In this document: in pieces, positions 28,377 to 38,736 of the stretch | Numbering within the stretch: the first letter of the stretch is position 1 | How the letters are laid out: each line of letters begins with the position of its first letter | Assembly (NCBI RefSeq): GCF_002860405.1 | Contig: NZ_NMWV01000005.1 | Location: 62,001 to 126,000 of the forward strand | Source: Bifidobacterium imperatoris | Lineage (GTDB): Bacteria > Actinomycetota > Actinomycetes > Actinomycetales > Bifidobacteriaceae | Direction: 5' to 3' | DNA length: 64,000 nucleotides | Position numbers and translations under genes: made by a program | Notes under the pieces: model-generated | What the model was told of the DNA's origin: nothing | The model's database searches: none | The model's input: only the letters and a program-made list of their open reading frames with translations

Positions 28377-30065
28377 TCAGCCGCTGAAGTCGACTTCACC
28401 GAGCTTTTCGATGAGCTTCATATTCTCGGAGTAGTCAACCGGGCAGGCAATGATGTCGATGCCGGAACCGGAACGCAATGCCGAACGCAGCGTGGGGTAG
28501 AGCTGGTCGGCGGATTCGATGAGATGGCCCTTGGCACCAAAGCTCATGCCAAGTTCCACCACGTCCGGATTATTGAAATCCACATATTCATGGGTGCCGT
28601 CGTGAATATCCATCTTCCACTTGATTAGGCCATAGGCTTCATCAACCCATACCAGAATCACGATGCGGGCGCCCACACGCACGGCGGTTTCGATTTCCTG
28701 CACATTCATCATGAACGAACCGTCACCCATGACCGCGAGCACCGGGCGTCCCGGATTTTCCAGCGAGGCAGCCACCGCACCCGGCAGCGTCCAGGCCATC
28801 GTAGACAGGGAGTTATCAATCACGCAGGTGTTCGAATAATACGTGGGGTAGAGACGGGCCATCCACATCTTCAAGGCACCGGTATCCACCAAAGCGATAT
28901 CGGTATCGGTTTCCATTGCACGGCGTGTATCGGCCACGATACGTTGAGGTTTCATCGGGAAGGAATCATCATCCGCATACGAAGTGTATTCGGTTTCCAG
29001 CAGCTCGTGAATCTTCGGATGCGAGACGCCGAATGTCACATGCTCCGCATGCAGTTGGGCAATCAACGCCTGCAGCGTGGCGTCGATATTGCCCATGATG
29101 TTTAATGCGGTGGAGTAATGCGCATCCGTATCTTCAATGAAGGTATTGATGTGGATGATGGTCTTATCATCATTCGGATTGATCTTCTTCGGATCGAACT
29201 GCTGGATGGAGAAGCCCACGGCAATAATCAGATCAGCCTCATCGAACGCGAAGTTCTCGTAATCATGGCGCATGAAGCCCACCACGCCGAGCGCCAGCGG
29301 AATGCGATCGGAAATCACGCCCTTGCCTTCGAACGTGGTGGCCACCGGCACATTAAGCTGCTCGGCCAAGGCCAGTAGACGGTTCTCCGCATGGCCGCGG
29401 GCCACGCCATTGCCGGCCAAGATGATCGGATGCTTGGCACCGCGAATAATGCTCACAGCGCGAGAGATCGTGTCGGCAGTAGGAGCGAAGCTCATCGGAT
29501 TCGGCAGCGGCAGCGGGTGAGCATCCTCGGGAGCGGGCATTTCGGCCACATCCTCCGGCAGAATCAAGCAAGTGGCACCCGGGCGGTTGCGCTGAGAGAT
29601 GGAGAACGCCTTTCGAACCATTTCCGGCACGGAAGCCGGTTCCACAATCATCGAAGTCCACTGGGTCAGCGGGCGGAATACAGACACCAGATCAACAATT
29701 TGATGCGATTCCTTATACAGTCGGCTCACGTTGCCTTGCGCGCAGATGGCCACCATTGGCGTGGTGCTGGCGTTCGCCTGTGCCACCGGAAGCGTCAGAT
29801 TCAGAGCGCCCGGGCCAAGGGTAGCCAGGCAAACGCCGGGTTTGCCTGTCAAATGGCCTTGCGTGGCGGCCATGAAGCCTGCACCTTGCTCATGACGGGT
29901 CAGGATGAAACGAATGCGACCGTCGCGCTCAATGGCTTCCATCAGCGGAATGTTCTCTTCGCCGGGGATGCCGTACATGGTCTCAACGCCTTCATTAACA
30001 AGACATTCCACGAACAGGTCGGCTACGGTACGGATGTGATCGGTGTTCTGAGTCGGTGTATTCAC
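28377..30065 (-). CDS. Thiamine-diphosphate enzyme, acetolactate synthase-like
   Basis: A 562-residue enzyme of the acetolactate-synthase/pyruvate-oxidase family. Features: N-terminal YGIPGEEN, catalytic Glu59 in RHEQGAGFMA, the LGPGALN loop, a central domain, and a C-terminal diphosphate-binding domain with GDGSFMMN. The C-terminal VDYSENMKL resembles catabolic acetolactate synthase (AlsS), which makes 2-acetolactate from two pyruvates. No small regulatory subunit (ilvN) follows, which fits a catabolic type. Other decarboxylases of the family remain possible. ATG or GTG usage is clear at 30065; its promoter region is shared with the divergent nucleotidase. Confidence 0.8.
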   Translation of the reverse strand: MNTPTQNTDHIRTVADLFVECLVNEGVETMYGIPGEENIPLMEAIERDGRIRFILTRHEQGAGFMAATQGHLTGKPGVCLATLGPGALNLTLPVAQANASTTPMVAICAQGNVSRLYKESHQIVDLVSVFRPLTQWTSMIVEPASVPEMVRKAFSISQRNRPGATCLILPEDVAEMPAPEDAHPLPLPNPMSFAPTADTISRAVSIIRGAKHPIILAGNGVARGHAENRLLALAEQLNVPVATTFEGKGVISDRIPLALGVVGFMRHDYENFAFDEADLIIAVGFSIQQFDPKKINPNDDKTIIHINTFIEDTDAHYSTALNIMGNIDATLQALIAQLHAEHVTFGVSHPKIHELLETEYTSYADDDSFPMKPQRIVADTRRAMETDTDIALVDTGALKMWMARLYPTYYSNTCVIDNSLSTMAWTLPGAVAASLENPGRPVLAVMGDGSFMMNVQEIETAVRVGARIVILVWVDEAYGLIKWKMDIHDGTHEYVDFNNPDVVELGMSFGAKGHLIESADQLYPTLRSALRSGSGIDIIACPVDYSENMKLIEKLGEVDFSG

Positions 30066-30144
30066 GCTAGGGAAGTCTAACAGTCGGGATATGCGAACAT
30101 CAGCAAGGCATGTTGGGTGGCAAAGAGCCTGAATGTGCCTTTTC

Positions 30145-30191
30145 CCTCACTATGTATGCATGGGAACCAAGGTGCCGCATACATAGTGAGG
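30145..30191. repeat. Inverted repeat 1 in a divergent promoter region
   Basis: CCTCACTATGTATGC (30145-30159) is the exact reverse complement of 30177-30191, with a 17-base spacer. It shares the core CTATGTATGC with the second repeat. Confidence 0.85.
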
Positions 30192-30204
30192 ATTCGGAGG
30201 TCTA

Positions 30205-30257
30205 AACCGGCGCTATGTATGCGGATGCTTCGTTCGGCCGCATACATAGCGCCGGTT
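30205..30257. repeat. Inverted repeat 2 in a divergent promoter region
   Basis: Two exact 20-base arms (30205-30224 and 30238-30257) flank a 13-base spacer. The arm contains GGCGCTATGTATGC, so the 10-base core CTATGTATGC occurs four times within 113 bases between two divergent genes. Confidence 0.85.
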
Positions 30258-30363
30258 CGCGCGATTACGGTGGGGATTGCTGAGACAAAGAAGCCGCTAA
30301 GAGTTAACTTAGGCGTTGAATGGGCGTGGAAATTCATTCAACTAGCCGTCTTAGCGTAACAGT

Positions 30364-32163
30364 GTGAGCAAGGGCATGAATCGCCGGCAGTGGGCCGGCA
30401 GGCGGCCTAAGGTCGCCGTAGCGGTAATCATCGCGACTGTACTTACGATTCTTTTTGTTCCCAATGCTGTTGCTGGAGCTGCAGGAACTGTTCCTTTTTC
30501 CGGAAATGATGCCGCTACTGGCACCAGAACGGTGACCATCGCGGACATCACCGATTTCCACGGCCATATTGAACGCGGAGCGGATAATGCGGCCGCATTT
30601 ACATTGGCAGACAGCCATAATCCAGGCAATATGGTGCCTGTTTCCTCTGGCGACTTAGTAGGCGGTTCTCCATACGAGTCCGCTGTGGCTAAAGATCAGC
30701 CGACATTGGATATGGCGAAATCCTGGGGATTGACGATTTCCGCAGTCGGTAATCATGAATTCGATCGCTCGGTGGCTGACTTCAATAACCGGATTGCCTC
30801 ACCTGCTAATGGCATTGATTGGCTATGCGCTAACGTATCGGCACGCAACAAGGCACCGGGTGGCAAACTGAGTCGGGTCAAGGATTATACGATTCGAGAA
30901 GTCAATGGAAAGCGTATTGGATTCGTTGGTGCATTGACTGATGCACTGGGCTCGGTGGCTACCCCGCAAATCACGAAAGATGCTGATTTGGATGAGCGGG
31001 CGGTTGATGCAGTCAATCGAGTGGCGCATGAGCTCAAGCAATCCGGCAAGGTGGATGCGGTAGTTGCGCTGATTCATGCTGATGCCTCCGCTGCGCAAGG
31101 ATTGGGCAAGGATGTGGATGTGGTGTACACAGGCCATACGCATGCGGTGAAATACGCGCGCACGGATGGTGGAGCCCCGATTTATGAAGCCGGTAGCTTC
31201 GGACGTGCAATGGCGGTGCAGGATCTGGTCATTACCGGATACGGACGCAGATCCAGAGTTGCAGTGCAGAACGTGGATCTTGGCAATGGCACTGAACAGG
31301 CATCGTCTACAGTTCCCGGCGTGATTCGGGTGGAAGGTCTTGATGCGCATACCACGCAATCGGCTTGGATGTCTGCCGGTTCAACGGGCGAAGGCATGGT
31401 TGATCATGCCCAGCATGTGTATGCGGTTGCGCAGGCGCATGCAGCACAGGTAGGTGGCACTATTGTCGGTACGCTGGCTGCTGGTACGAATTTTGATAAG
31501 CGCATCGAAAACGGTCAGGAAGATTCAGTGGGCCGGCTGGTGGCGGATGCGAATCGCGCCATGATTCAGCGAACCCTTTATGCTGGCGAGCGTTTGCCTG
31601 TAGTCGGTTTTTCCAACGATGGCAGCCTGCGCACTGCGAAACTTGACATGGACGGCAATGGTAAGGTCAGCGTACGCGAAGTGGATTCCCTGATGGCTCT
31701 GCAGTTCAAAGCCGCACATGAAACCTTGACTGGCAAAGATCTGAAAAATGTCTTGGCTGAGCAGTTCCGATTCAAGGATGGGCAGTTGAAACGTCGGTGG
31801 ATTGGAATTTCCTCAAATGTGAGTTATCGATTTGTGGAATATCAATCAACCGAAGCGGGGGAGGAGACCCAGGATAAGGCCGGCAGCCACCCAGCAAATA
31901 CCAGTTTTGATGGTGATGATAATCATCGTGCGGTTGATATTACTGATTTGTTCATCGATGGCAAACCGATTGCTGATGATGATTTGGTGATTGCGGCATC
32001 TAACTCATATCTGCTGCAGGGTGGTGATGATTACCATGCCTTCCGCGCAGGAACGAACTATGGCGAGCTCAATATGCCATACAGTGAGCCACTGAAGCAG
32101 TACCTCGCCGCACATCCTGCGCTCGCGCCAGTAAAACTGCCACAAACCGGTATGAGGGCCTAG
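30364..32163 (+). CDS. Secreted 5'-nucleotidase / metallophosphoesterase
   Basis: A 599-residue protein of the UshA-type family. A signal peptide (about 5-42) is followed by a two-metal phosphoesterase domain with ITDFHGH, GDLVGG, GNHEFD and TGHTHAVKY motifs, then a C-terminal nucleotidase domain with FSNDGSLR and GGDDYHAF. It likely releases phosphate from extracellular nucleotides. The C-terminus ends KLPQTGMRA: a sortase-like LPxTG motif without the membrane helix and basic tail. Start: GTG at 30364, with weak TAGCGT six bases upstream; ATG at 30376 is an alternative. Confidence 0.88.
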   Translation: MSKGMNRRQWAGRRPKVAVAVIIATVLTILFVPNAVAGAAGTVPFSGNDAATGTRTVTIADITDFHGHIERGADNAAAFTLADSHNPGNMVPVSSGDLVGGSPYESAVAKDQPTLDMAKSWGLTISAVGNHEFDRSVADFNNRIASPANGIDWLCANVSARNKAPGGKLSRVKDYTIREVNGKRIGFVGALTDALGSVATPQITKDADLDERAVDAVNRVAHELKQSGKVDAVVALIHADASAAQGLGKDVDVVYTGHTHAVKYARTDGGAPIYEAGSFGRAMAVQDLVITGYGRRSRVAVQNVDLGNGTEQASSTVPGVIRVEGLDAHTTQSAWMSAGSTGEGMVDHAQHVYAVAQAHAAQVGGTIVGTLAAGTNFDKRIENGQEDSVGRLVADANRAMIQRTLYAGERLPVVGFSNDGSLRTAKLDMDGNGKVSVREVDSLMALQFKAAHETLTGKDLKNVLAEQFRFKDGQLKRRWIGISSNVSYRFVEYQSTEAGEETQDKAGSHPANTSFDGDDNHRAVDITDLFIDGKPIADDDLVIAASNSYLLQGGDDYHAFRAGTNYGELNMPYSEPLKQYLAAHPALAPVKLPQTGMRA

Positions 32164-32195
32164 AAGAAAGGGGAAAACGGACCCTGTAAAACGAG

Positions 32196-32234
32196 AATGG
32201 GCTTCCCTCATTGTGGAGGGAAGCCCATTACTTT
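32196..32234. terminator. Terminator between nucleotidase and DUF349 genes
   Basis: AATGGGCTTCCCTC (32196-32209) pairs perfectly with GAGGGAAGCCCATT (32216-32229) between convergent genes. Confidence 0.85.
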
Positions 32235-32259
32235 AGCAAGTAGTAGTGGCTACTGCCTA

Positions 32260-33702
32260 TTACTTAATGGCGTTCAGCCACTGTTCCTTGGTGGCCTTCT
32301 CGGCCTCGAGCTTCGCCTTCTTCTTCGGATCGGACTCAGCGGCGATCTTGGCGTCGAGCTCGGCGAGCTGAGCGTTTAGCTGCTCTTCGAAGCTGGACTT
32401 ACGGGCATCGGCCTCAGGGTCGGACTGCTTCCAAGCGGCATCCTCAACGGACTTGATCTGCTTGTCCACAGCGTCTAGACGGTTCTCGATGCGGCGCATA
32501 TCCTCGCGCGGCACGTAGCCGATCTGATCCCATTCTTCCTGAATCTTGGCCAGCTCCTGACGAGCCTTCTTGGCCTCGGCATCGGTCTTGACCGGCACCA
32601 GGGCTTCAGCTTGGACCAGCAGCTCTTCCTTCTTGGCCAGATTCTCCTTCTCTGCGGTGTTCATCTGGTCGCGGTCGGCCTGGCGAGCGTTGAAGAACGC
32701 GTCCGCGGCCTCACGGAACTTGGCCCACAGCTCATCGTCCTCGTTGCGGCCTGCGCGGCCAGCCTTCTTCCAACGATCCATCAGATCGTTGAACTTGCGA
32801 GAAGTCTCGCCCCAAGCGGTGGAATCCTTGAGCTCATTGGCTTCGGCAATGATGGCTTCCTTGACTTCCTTGGCGTGGTTGCGTTCGTTGTCGCGAGCCT
32901 GAGCCCACTTGCGGCGAGCCTGGTTGAATGTGGTACGAGCTGCGGAGAAGCGCTTCCACAAGGCTTCAGCTTCCGGCTTGTCAATGCGAATAGTGGTGCG
33001 TTGGTGGTTCTGCCACTCGTCAAACAGGTTGCGGAACTTGTCTGCGGTGGAACGCCAGTTGGTGTTGTCGCCCAGGGATGCGGCCAGGGCCTCGGCCTTC
33101 TCGACAATGGCGGTGCGCTCGGCAACAGCCTTGGCAACAGCGGCCTTGCGGGCCTCGGCCAGTGCGGTCTTCTTGGCTTCGCCGGCTGCCTTAAGCTCCT
33201 CGAACTGAGCCTTCAGGGCGGCAATATCGCCCACCACAGCCGGCTCGTTGGTCTCTTCGCCCAAAAGCTTGAGAGATTCGTCAATCTCGCGAGCCTTGAC
33301 GTTCGGAGAGGTCAGACGGTTGGCGAGCAAGTCAAGCTTGGCTTTCAGATCAAGGAAGCGACGGGCGTACAGTGCCAAGGCTTCTTCCTTGGAAACATCC
33401 GGGAACTGGCCGACTTCGCGCTCGGCGTCGCCGTCCTTTACGAACACGGTGCCGTTATCGTCCACGCGGCCGAATGCCTCGGCTGCCTTGACATCCTCCT
33501 CGGAGTAGGCGGAGGTGTTGGCCGGGGCTGCAGTGTGCTGCTTGGCCGGGGTCTTCTTAGCGAATGCAGCAGGGGAGGGAGCATGCGGCTTCGGCATTGA
33601 AGCGGGAGTCGGCTTGGCCTCGCTGACCGCGGGTGCGGGTGTCGTTGCCTGCTCTTCGGTTGCAGCGGTGTTTTCGGTTTCGGTGACAGTCTCGTCGGAC
33701 AT
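32260..33702 (-). CDS. DUF349-repeat protein
   Basis: A 480-residue soluble protein. The N-terminal 90 residues are Ala/Pro/Thr-rich and disordered; the remainder is a charged, helical, coiled-coil region with repeated DUF349 units (WRSTADKFRNLFDEW, WGETSRKFNDLMDRWKKA, and WDQIGYVPRE). Actinobacteria have one such long protein; its role is not established. The ATG at 33702 follows AAGGAG. It is divergent from hisS. Confidence 0.9.
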   Translation of the reverse strand: MSDETVTETENTAATEEQATTPAPAVSEAKPTPASMPKPHAPSPAAFAKKTPAKQHTAAPANTSAYSEEDVKAAEAFGRVDDNGTVFVKDGDAEREVGQFPDVSKEEALALYARRFLDLKAKLDLLANRLTSPNVKAREIDESLKLLGEETNEPAVVGDIAALKAQFEELKAAGEAKKTALAEARKAAVAKAVAERTAIVEKAEALAASLGDNTNWRSTADKFRNLFDEWQNHQRTTIRIDKPEAEALWKRFSAARTTFNQARRKWAQARDNERNHAKEVKEAIIAEANELKDSTAWGETSRKFNDLMDRWKKAGRAGRNEDDELWAKFREAADAFFNARQADRDQMNTAEKENLAKKEELLVQAEALVPVKTDAEAKKARQELAKIQEEWDQIGYVPREDMRRIENRLDAVDKQIKSVEDAAWKQSDPEADARKSSFEEQLNAQLAELDAKIAAESDPKKKAKLEAEKATKEQWLNAIK

Positions 33703-33788
33703 GGCCAGCTCCTTACAAGCGTAGTGTGAGTGAGTGGAAGCGCCTCGCATGCTGGAAAATCGCATGGCTTGACGCAACCCTCACCTAT

Positions 33789-33800
33789 TATATTGATTTC
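33789..33800 (+). promoter_or_regulatory. -10-like element of a possible leaderless hisS promoter
   Basis: TATATT ends 6 bases before the hisS GTG, placing the expected transcription start at the start codon. TTGACG occurs upstream at 33769, with a short 14-base spacer. No ribosome site is visible. Confidence 0.5.
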
Positions 33801-35198
33801 GTGGCTAAAGGTGCATCAATATCAGGATTCCCGGAGTGGCTCCCCTCCGAACGTGTTGTGGAGCAGCGTGTTATCGACACGCTTCGTAAGGTTTTTGAGC
33901 TCAATGGCTTCATCGGCATTGAGACGAGAGCGGTGGAAACTGGCGCTTCTCTGCTGAAAAAGGGCGAGACCAGCAAGGAGATTTATCTGCTGAGCCGTCT
34001 GCAGGAAGTCGGTCACGAATCCGACACTCCCATTGAGGAGCGTTTGGGTTTGCACTTCGATTTGACCGTGCCGCTGAGTCGGTATGTGGTCGAGCACTCG
34101 GGTGCATTGACTTTCCCGTTCAAGCGTTGGCAGATTCAGAAGGTATGGCGTGGCGAGCGTCCGCAGGAAGGTCGTTTCCGTGAGTTCGTTCAGGCGGATA
34201 TCGACGTGATTGGTGCCGGCGACCTGCCGGACCACTATGAGGTCGAGCTGCCGCTGGTCATGGTTTCCGCATTGGAAGAGCTGCGTGCATTCGGTCTGCC
34301 GAAGGCAACCGTGCACGCCAACAACCGCAAGCTTTCCGAAGGTTTCTACCGTGGCCTTGGCTTGACCGACATCGAGGGCGTGCTGCGCGAAATCGATAAG
34401 CTTGACAAGATCGGTGCCGATGAAGTGGCCCGACTGCTCACCGAGTCCTGCGGGGCTAGTGAGGCTCAGGCCCGCGCTTGCCTTGAACTCGCCGAACTGA
34501 CCGCGGCCGATGGCAAGGAACTGGCGGAAAAGTTCGATGCGCTGTGCGCCGCACATGGCATTGCACAGGATTCGGAAGCCTATGCGTTGGCTCGTCAGGG
34601 TCTCGATACGCTGGCTATGATTGTGGACGAAGCCGCTGTGATTCGCCCCGGTTCCGTGATTGCCGACCTCAAGATTGCCCGTGGCTTGGATTATTACACC
34701 GGTTCCGTCTACGAGACCTTCCTTGACGGTGCCGCATCTCTCGGCTCCATCTGCTCCGGTGGCCGTTACGACAATCTGGCCTCCCAGGGCAATCGCAAGT
34801 ACCCGGGTGTAGGCCTGTCCATCGGCTTGAGCCGACTGGTGAGTTACATGCTGCACACCGCGGGCGCTCACGCCAACCGTGTATCCCCGGCCGCCGTACT
34901 TGTGGCTGTGTGGAATGAGGAAGATCGTCCGGCTGCCAATCGTATCGCTGCCCAGCTGCGCGCTCGCGGCATCGCTACCGATGTGGCACCCACTGCAGCC
35001 AAGCTTGGTAAGCAGATCAAGTATGCGGATAAGCTCGGCATTCCGTACGTATGGTTCCCGGCCAGTGCCGCAGACAGCGAGAACGGTGAAGCCACTGGAG
35101 ACGAGGTCAAGAACATCGTCACCGGTGAGCAGGTTGCCGCTGATTGCACGTCGTGGGAGCCGGATACTGTGGTTGCCCAGCAAACCGTCGAAATCTGA
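33801..35198 (+). CDS. hisS: Histidyl-tRNA synthetase
   Basis: A 465-residue class II synthetase that charges tRNA-His. Features are the start [13 protein letters not shown] (actinobacterial HisS), motif 2 region [12 protein letters not shown] with [14 protein letters not shown], the histidine-binding [13 protein letters not shown] and motif 3 [10 protein letters not shown], then an anticodon-binding domain. GTG at 33801 is chosen because it matches the family N-terminus; the 25 codons upstream look non-coding. aspS follows 35 bases downstream, a common actinobacterial pairing. Confidence 0.96.
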   Translation: MAKGASISGFPEWLPSERVVEQRVIDTLRKVFELNGFIGIETRAVETGASLLKKGETSKEIYLLSRLQEVGHESDTPIEERLGLHFDLTVPLSRYVVEHSGALTFPFKRWQIQKVWRGERPQEGRFREFVQADIDVIGAGDLPDHYEVELPLVMVSALEELRAFGLPKATVHANNRKLSEGFYRGLGLTDIEGVLREIDKLDKIGADEVARLLTESCGASEAQARACLELAELTAADGKELAEKFDALCAAHGIAQDSEAYALARQGLDTLAMIVDEAAVIRPGSVIADLKIARGLDYYTGSVYETFLDGAASLGSICSGGRYDNLASQGNRKYPGVGLSIGLSRLVSYMLHTAGAHANRVSPAAVLVAVWNEEDRPAANRIAAQLRARGIATDVAPTAAKLGKQIKYADKLGIPYVWFPASAADSENGEATGDEVKNIVTGEQVAADCTSWEPDTVVAQQTVEI

Positions 35199-35233
35199 CG
35201 AATTCGCGCGAAAAATCGAGGAGAAACAAGACA

Positions 35234-37027
<1,794 letters not shown>

Positions 37028-37051
37028 TTTCAGATTTGAAATAGATGTCTG

Positions 37052-37089
37052 AGGAGGTTCTCCACCAATATGGAGAGCCTCCTTTTTTG
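37052..37089 (+). terminator. Terminator of hisS-aspS
   Basis: GGAGGTTCTCCA and TGGAGAGCCTCC form a stem with one G-T type mismatch, followed by TTTTTTG. Confidence 0.92.
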
Positions 37090-37151
37090 TTTGGAGATAC
37101 TTATATCAATGGGATAGGCCTTCAATGCTTATCCACTGCCTTATTGTGCCT

Positions 37152-37306
37152 CCATCGTGTGGCAACTCTCTCACGGTGTGGCAATTCTCTCACGGTGTGG
37201 TAAATCTTCCACGGTGTGGTTTTGGAAAATGGCGGAATTTCAAGCTTTTTGGATTGTTGCCAAGTTCGCTAATACCACACCGTGGAGGAATTGCCACACG
37301 GAGGAG
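37152..37306. repeat. Repeat element, left copy (19-bp arrays around a 54-bp core)
   Basis: About four units based on CACGGTGTGG plus nine bases (19-bp period; clear starts at 37172, 37191, 37210) run into a 54-bp core (37220-37273, beginning TTTTGGAAAATGGCGGAATT). The core is followed by about two units in the opposite orientation (CCACACCGTGGAGGAATT). The arms can pair with each other. The core is 52/54 identical to the right copy. Confidence 0.9.
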
Positions 37307-37334
37307 AAAAGAAATACGCATCAAGATAATTGAG

Positions 37335-38273
37335 TCATGGCCGTTTGCCGGCATGCGCGTTGTATCGCCGACGCTCTCCGCGACGTGCGTTAACGCGCAA
37401 CTTTGGGTCGACTAAAGCACAGAATTGTTTTTGCGGCGTGCCGATTAATGGCACCTGTAAGGCGGAAGCTACATTATTTGCAAAGGCCCGCTGACCGGCT
37501 TCATTCTTCAAGTCTTCTGCGAACACCTCAATTACAATCCAACCCAAAGCGCGAAGCTCTCGACGTTTTCTTTGATCCCTTACATACTGATTTCGGAAGC
37601 GTCTATGGTGATCGCCGTCATATTCAATAGCGACTTTTCGATCCGGGTAAGCCATGTCAACAATGTATGTGTTGCCTTGGGGGTTGGTGATGCTGTAATG
37701 CATGACCGGATTCGACAGACCAAAGCGCAACAGTGCGAGGCGGGCGCGTGTCTCCTGCACGGAGTCAGACTGTTGCATGAGTTTTAGGGCTTCTTCACAA
37801 CGCTTTCTTCCTGTAACACGGTGAAAGGCCGTGAGCTTGTAGCGAAAGCTGTCGATGGAGTAACCGAATCGTCTGATTATTGCTTCGCCGAGAACTACGA
37901 GTTCAGTGAGACTAAGGTGTTGAGCGTACTGAATCCACGTATCTATGGGATGCATGCAGACTAAGCCGTTGGGAAAAGCATATGTTTCATAAGGCTGACT
38001 CCAGGTCTGGTAGCTTACGTTGCGGATACTGGACCGGTGCTGTTGTTTGCGTACCGTGATGTAGAAATCGCTGCTGGGAAGTTTGCAATGGGCCGGTCGT
38101 TCAATGGCGTATAACTCCAGGGCTGTGTGCAAGGAGAAACAGAATGGCTGTTCTGTTCTTATACGTGTGATTAAGTTCTTACAAGCATAGGCCTTAGCTG
38201 CAGCTTGCTCGGCAAGATTGCGCCTTACATAATCGTTGATTTCCCCATTGTGAATATATGCGTCGTTGCTCAT
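37335..38273 (-). CDS. DUF559 / Vsr-like PD-(D/E)XK protein between two repeat elements
   Basis: A 312-residue protein. The C-terminal region holds a very-short-patch-repair/DUF559-like nuclease pattern: VAIEYDGDHH followed by RNQYVRDQRKRRELRALGW and VIEVFAED (Asp-x10-type E-x-D plus downstream Lys/Arg). The N-terminal two-thirds is helical, as in the AbiEi-like actinobacterial proteins with a C-terminal DUF559 domain. A DNA-related role is likely but unproven. The ATG at 38273 has TATCCT six bases upstream (leaderless type); an ATG at 38384 would add 37 residues overlapping DnaA-box-like sequences. It is flanked by two near-identical repeat elements. Confidence 0.75.
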   Translation of the reverse strand: MSNDAYIHNGEINDYVRRNLAEQAAAKAYACKNLITRIRTEQPFCFSLHTALELYAIERPAHCKLPSSDFYITVRKQQHRSSIRNVSYQTWSQPYETYAFPNGLVCMHPIDTWIQYAQHLSLTELVVLGEAIIRRFGYSIDSFRYKLTAFHRVTGRKRCEEALKLMQQSDSVQETRARLALLRFGLSNPVMHYSITNPQGNTYIVDMAYPDRKVAIEYDGDHHRRFRNQYVRDQRKRRELRALGWIVIEVFAEDLKNEAGQRAFANNVASALQVPLIGTPQKQFCALVDPKLRVNARRGERRRYNAHAGKRP

Positions 38274-38322
38274 GCGAGCAGGATAGCGGAGTGGCATGTG
38301 TGGGAAGCGTGAAATAGAAAAA

Positions 38323-38383
38323 TGTGGATAACTATCGGTGTTTATCGGGCGATTATCGGCGTGTTGTAATTCGGTTATCCACA
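38323..38383. other. Pair of exact DnaA-box sequences in opposite orientation
   Basis: TGTGGATAA at 38323-38331 and TTATCCACA at 38375-38383 both match the consensus DnaA box TTATCCACA. No dnaA or dnaN gene is in the window. Confidence 0.55.
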
Positions 38384-38429
38384 TTGAATGCTTGTGACGA
38401 TATCGGCCCTAACGCTCCAACTATTCCAC

Positions 38430-38623
38430 CACGGTGTGGTAATTCTCCCACGGTGTGGCAACCTGCACACGGTGTGGTTTTGGAAAATGGCGGAATTTCA
38501 GGCTTTTTGGATTGTTGTCAAGTTCGCTAATGCCACATCGTGGAAGAATTGCCACATCGTGGAGGAATTGCCACATCGTGGAGGAATTGCCACACCGTGG
38601 AGGAATTGCCACACAGTGGGAGG
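38430..38623. repeat. Repeat element, right copy (19-bp arrays around a 54-bp core)
   Basis: Three units of CACGGTGTGG plus nine bases (starts 38430, 38449, 38468) precede the 54-bp core (38478-38531). Five units in the opposite orientation follow (GCCACATCGTGGAGGAATT type; starts 38532, 38551, 38570, 38589, 38608). Unit number differs from the left copy while the core differs at only two bases. The rest of the 38274-38736 gap holds the DnaA-box pair and a small hairpin. Confidence 0.92.
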
Positions 38624-38663
38624 ATTGGTACATGAGTAATAACGCTGTATAGCTAATGCGAAT

Positions 38664-38695
38664 AGCGCCAGTGGCATGTGCTGCTGGCGCTTTCG
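38664..38695 (+). terminator. Small terminator-like hairpin
   Basis: AGCGCCAG (38664-38671) pairs with CTGGCGCT (38684-38691), followed by TTCGTTATT. No annotated gene ends just before it, so it may end a transcript from the repeat region. Confidence 0.5.
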
Positions 38696-38736
38696 TTATT
38701 CTGGCCCCAGTTCATTTGATAATGAGGGGGATTCTT

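Noticed and set aside
37152..37306. CRISPR-like array in the repeat element
   Set aside because: Units are contiguous 19-bp repeats with no unique spacers, invert around a core, and no cas genes are present.
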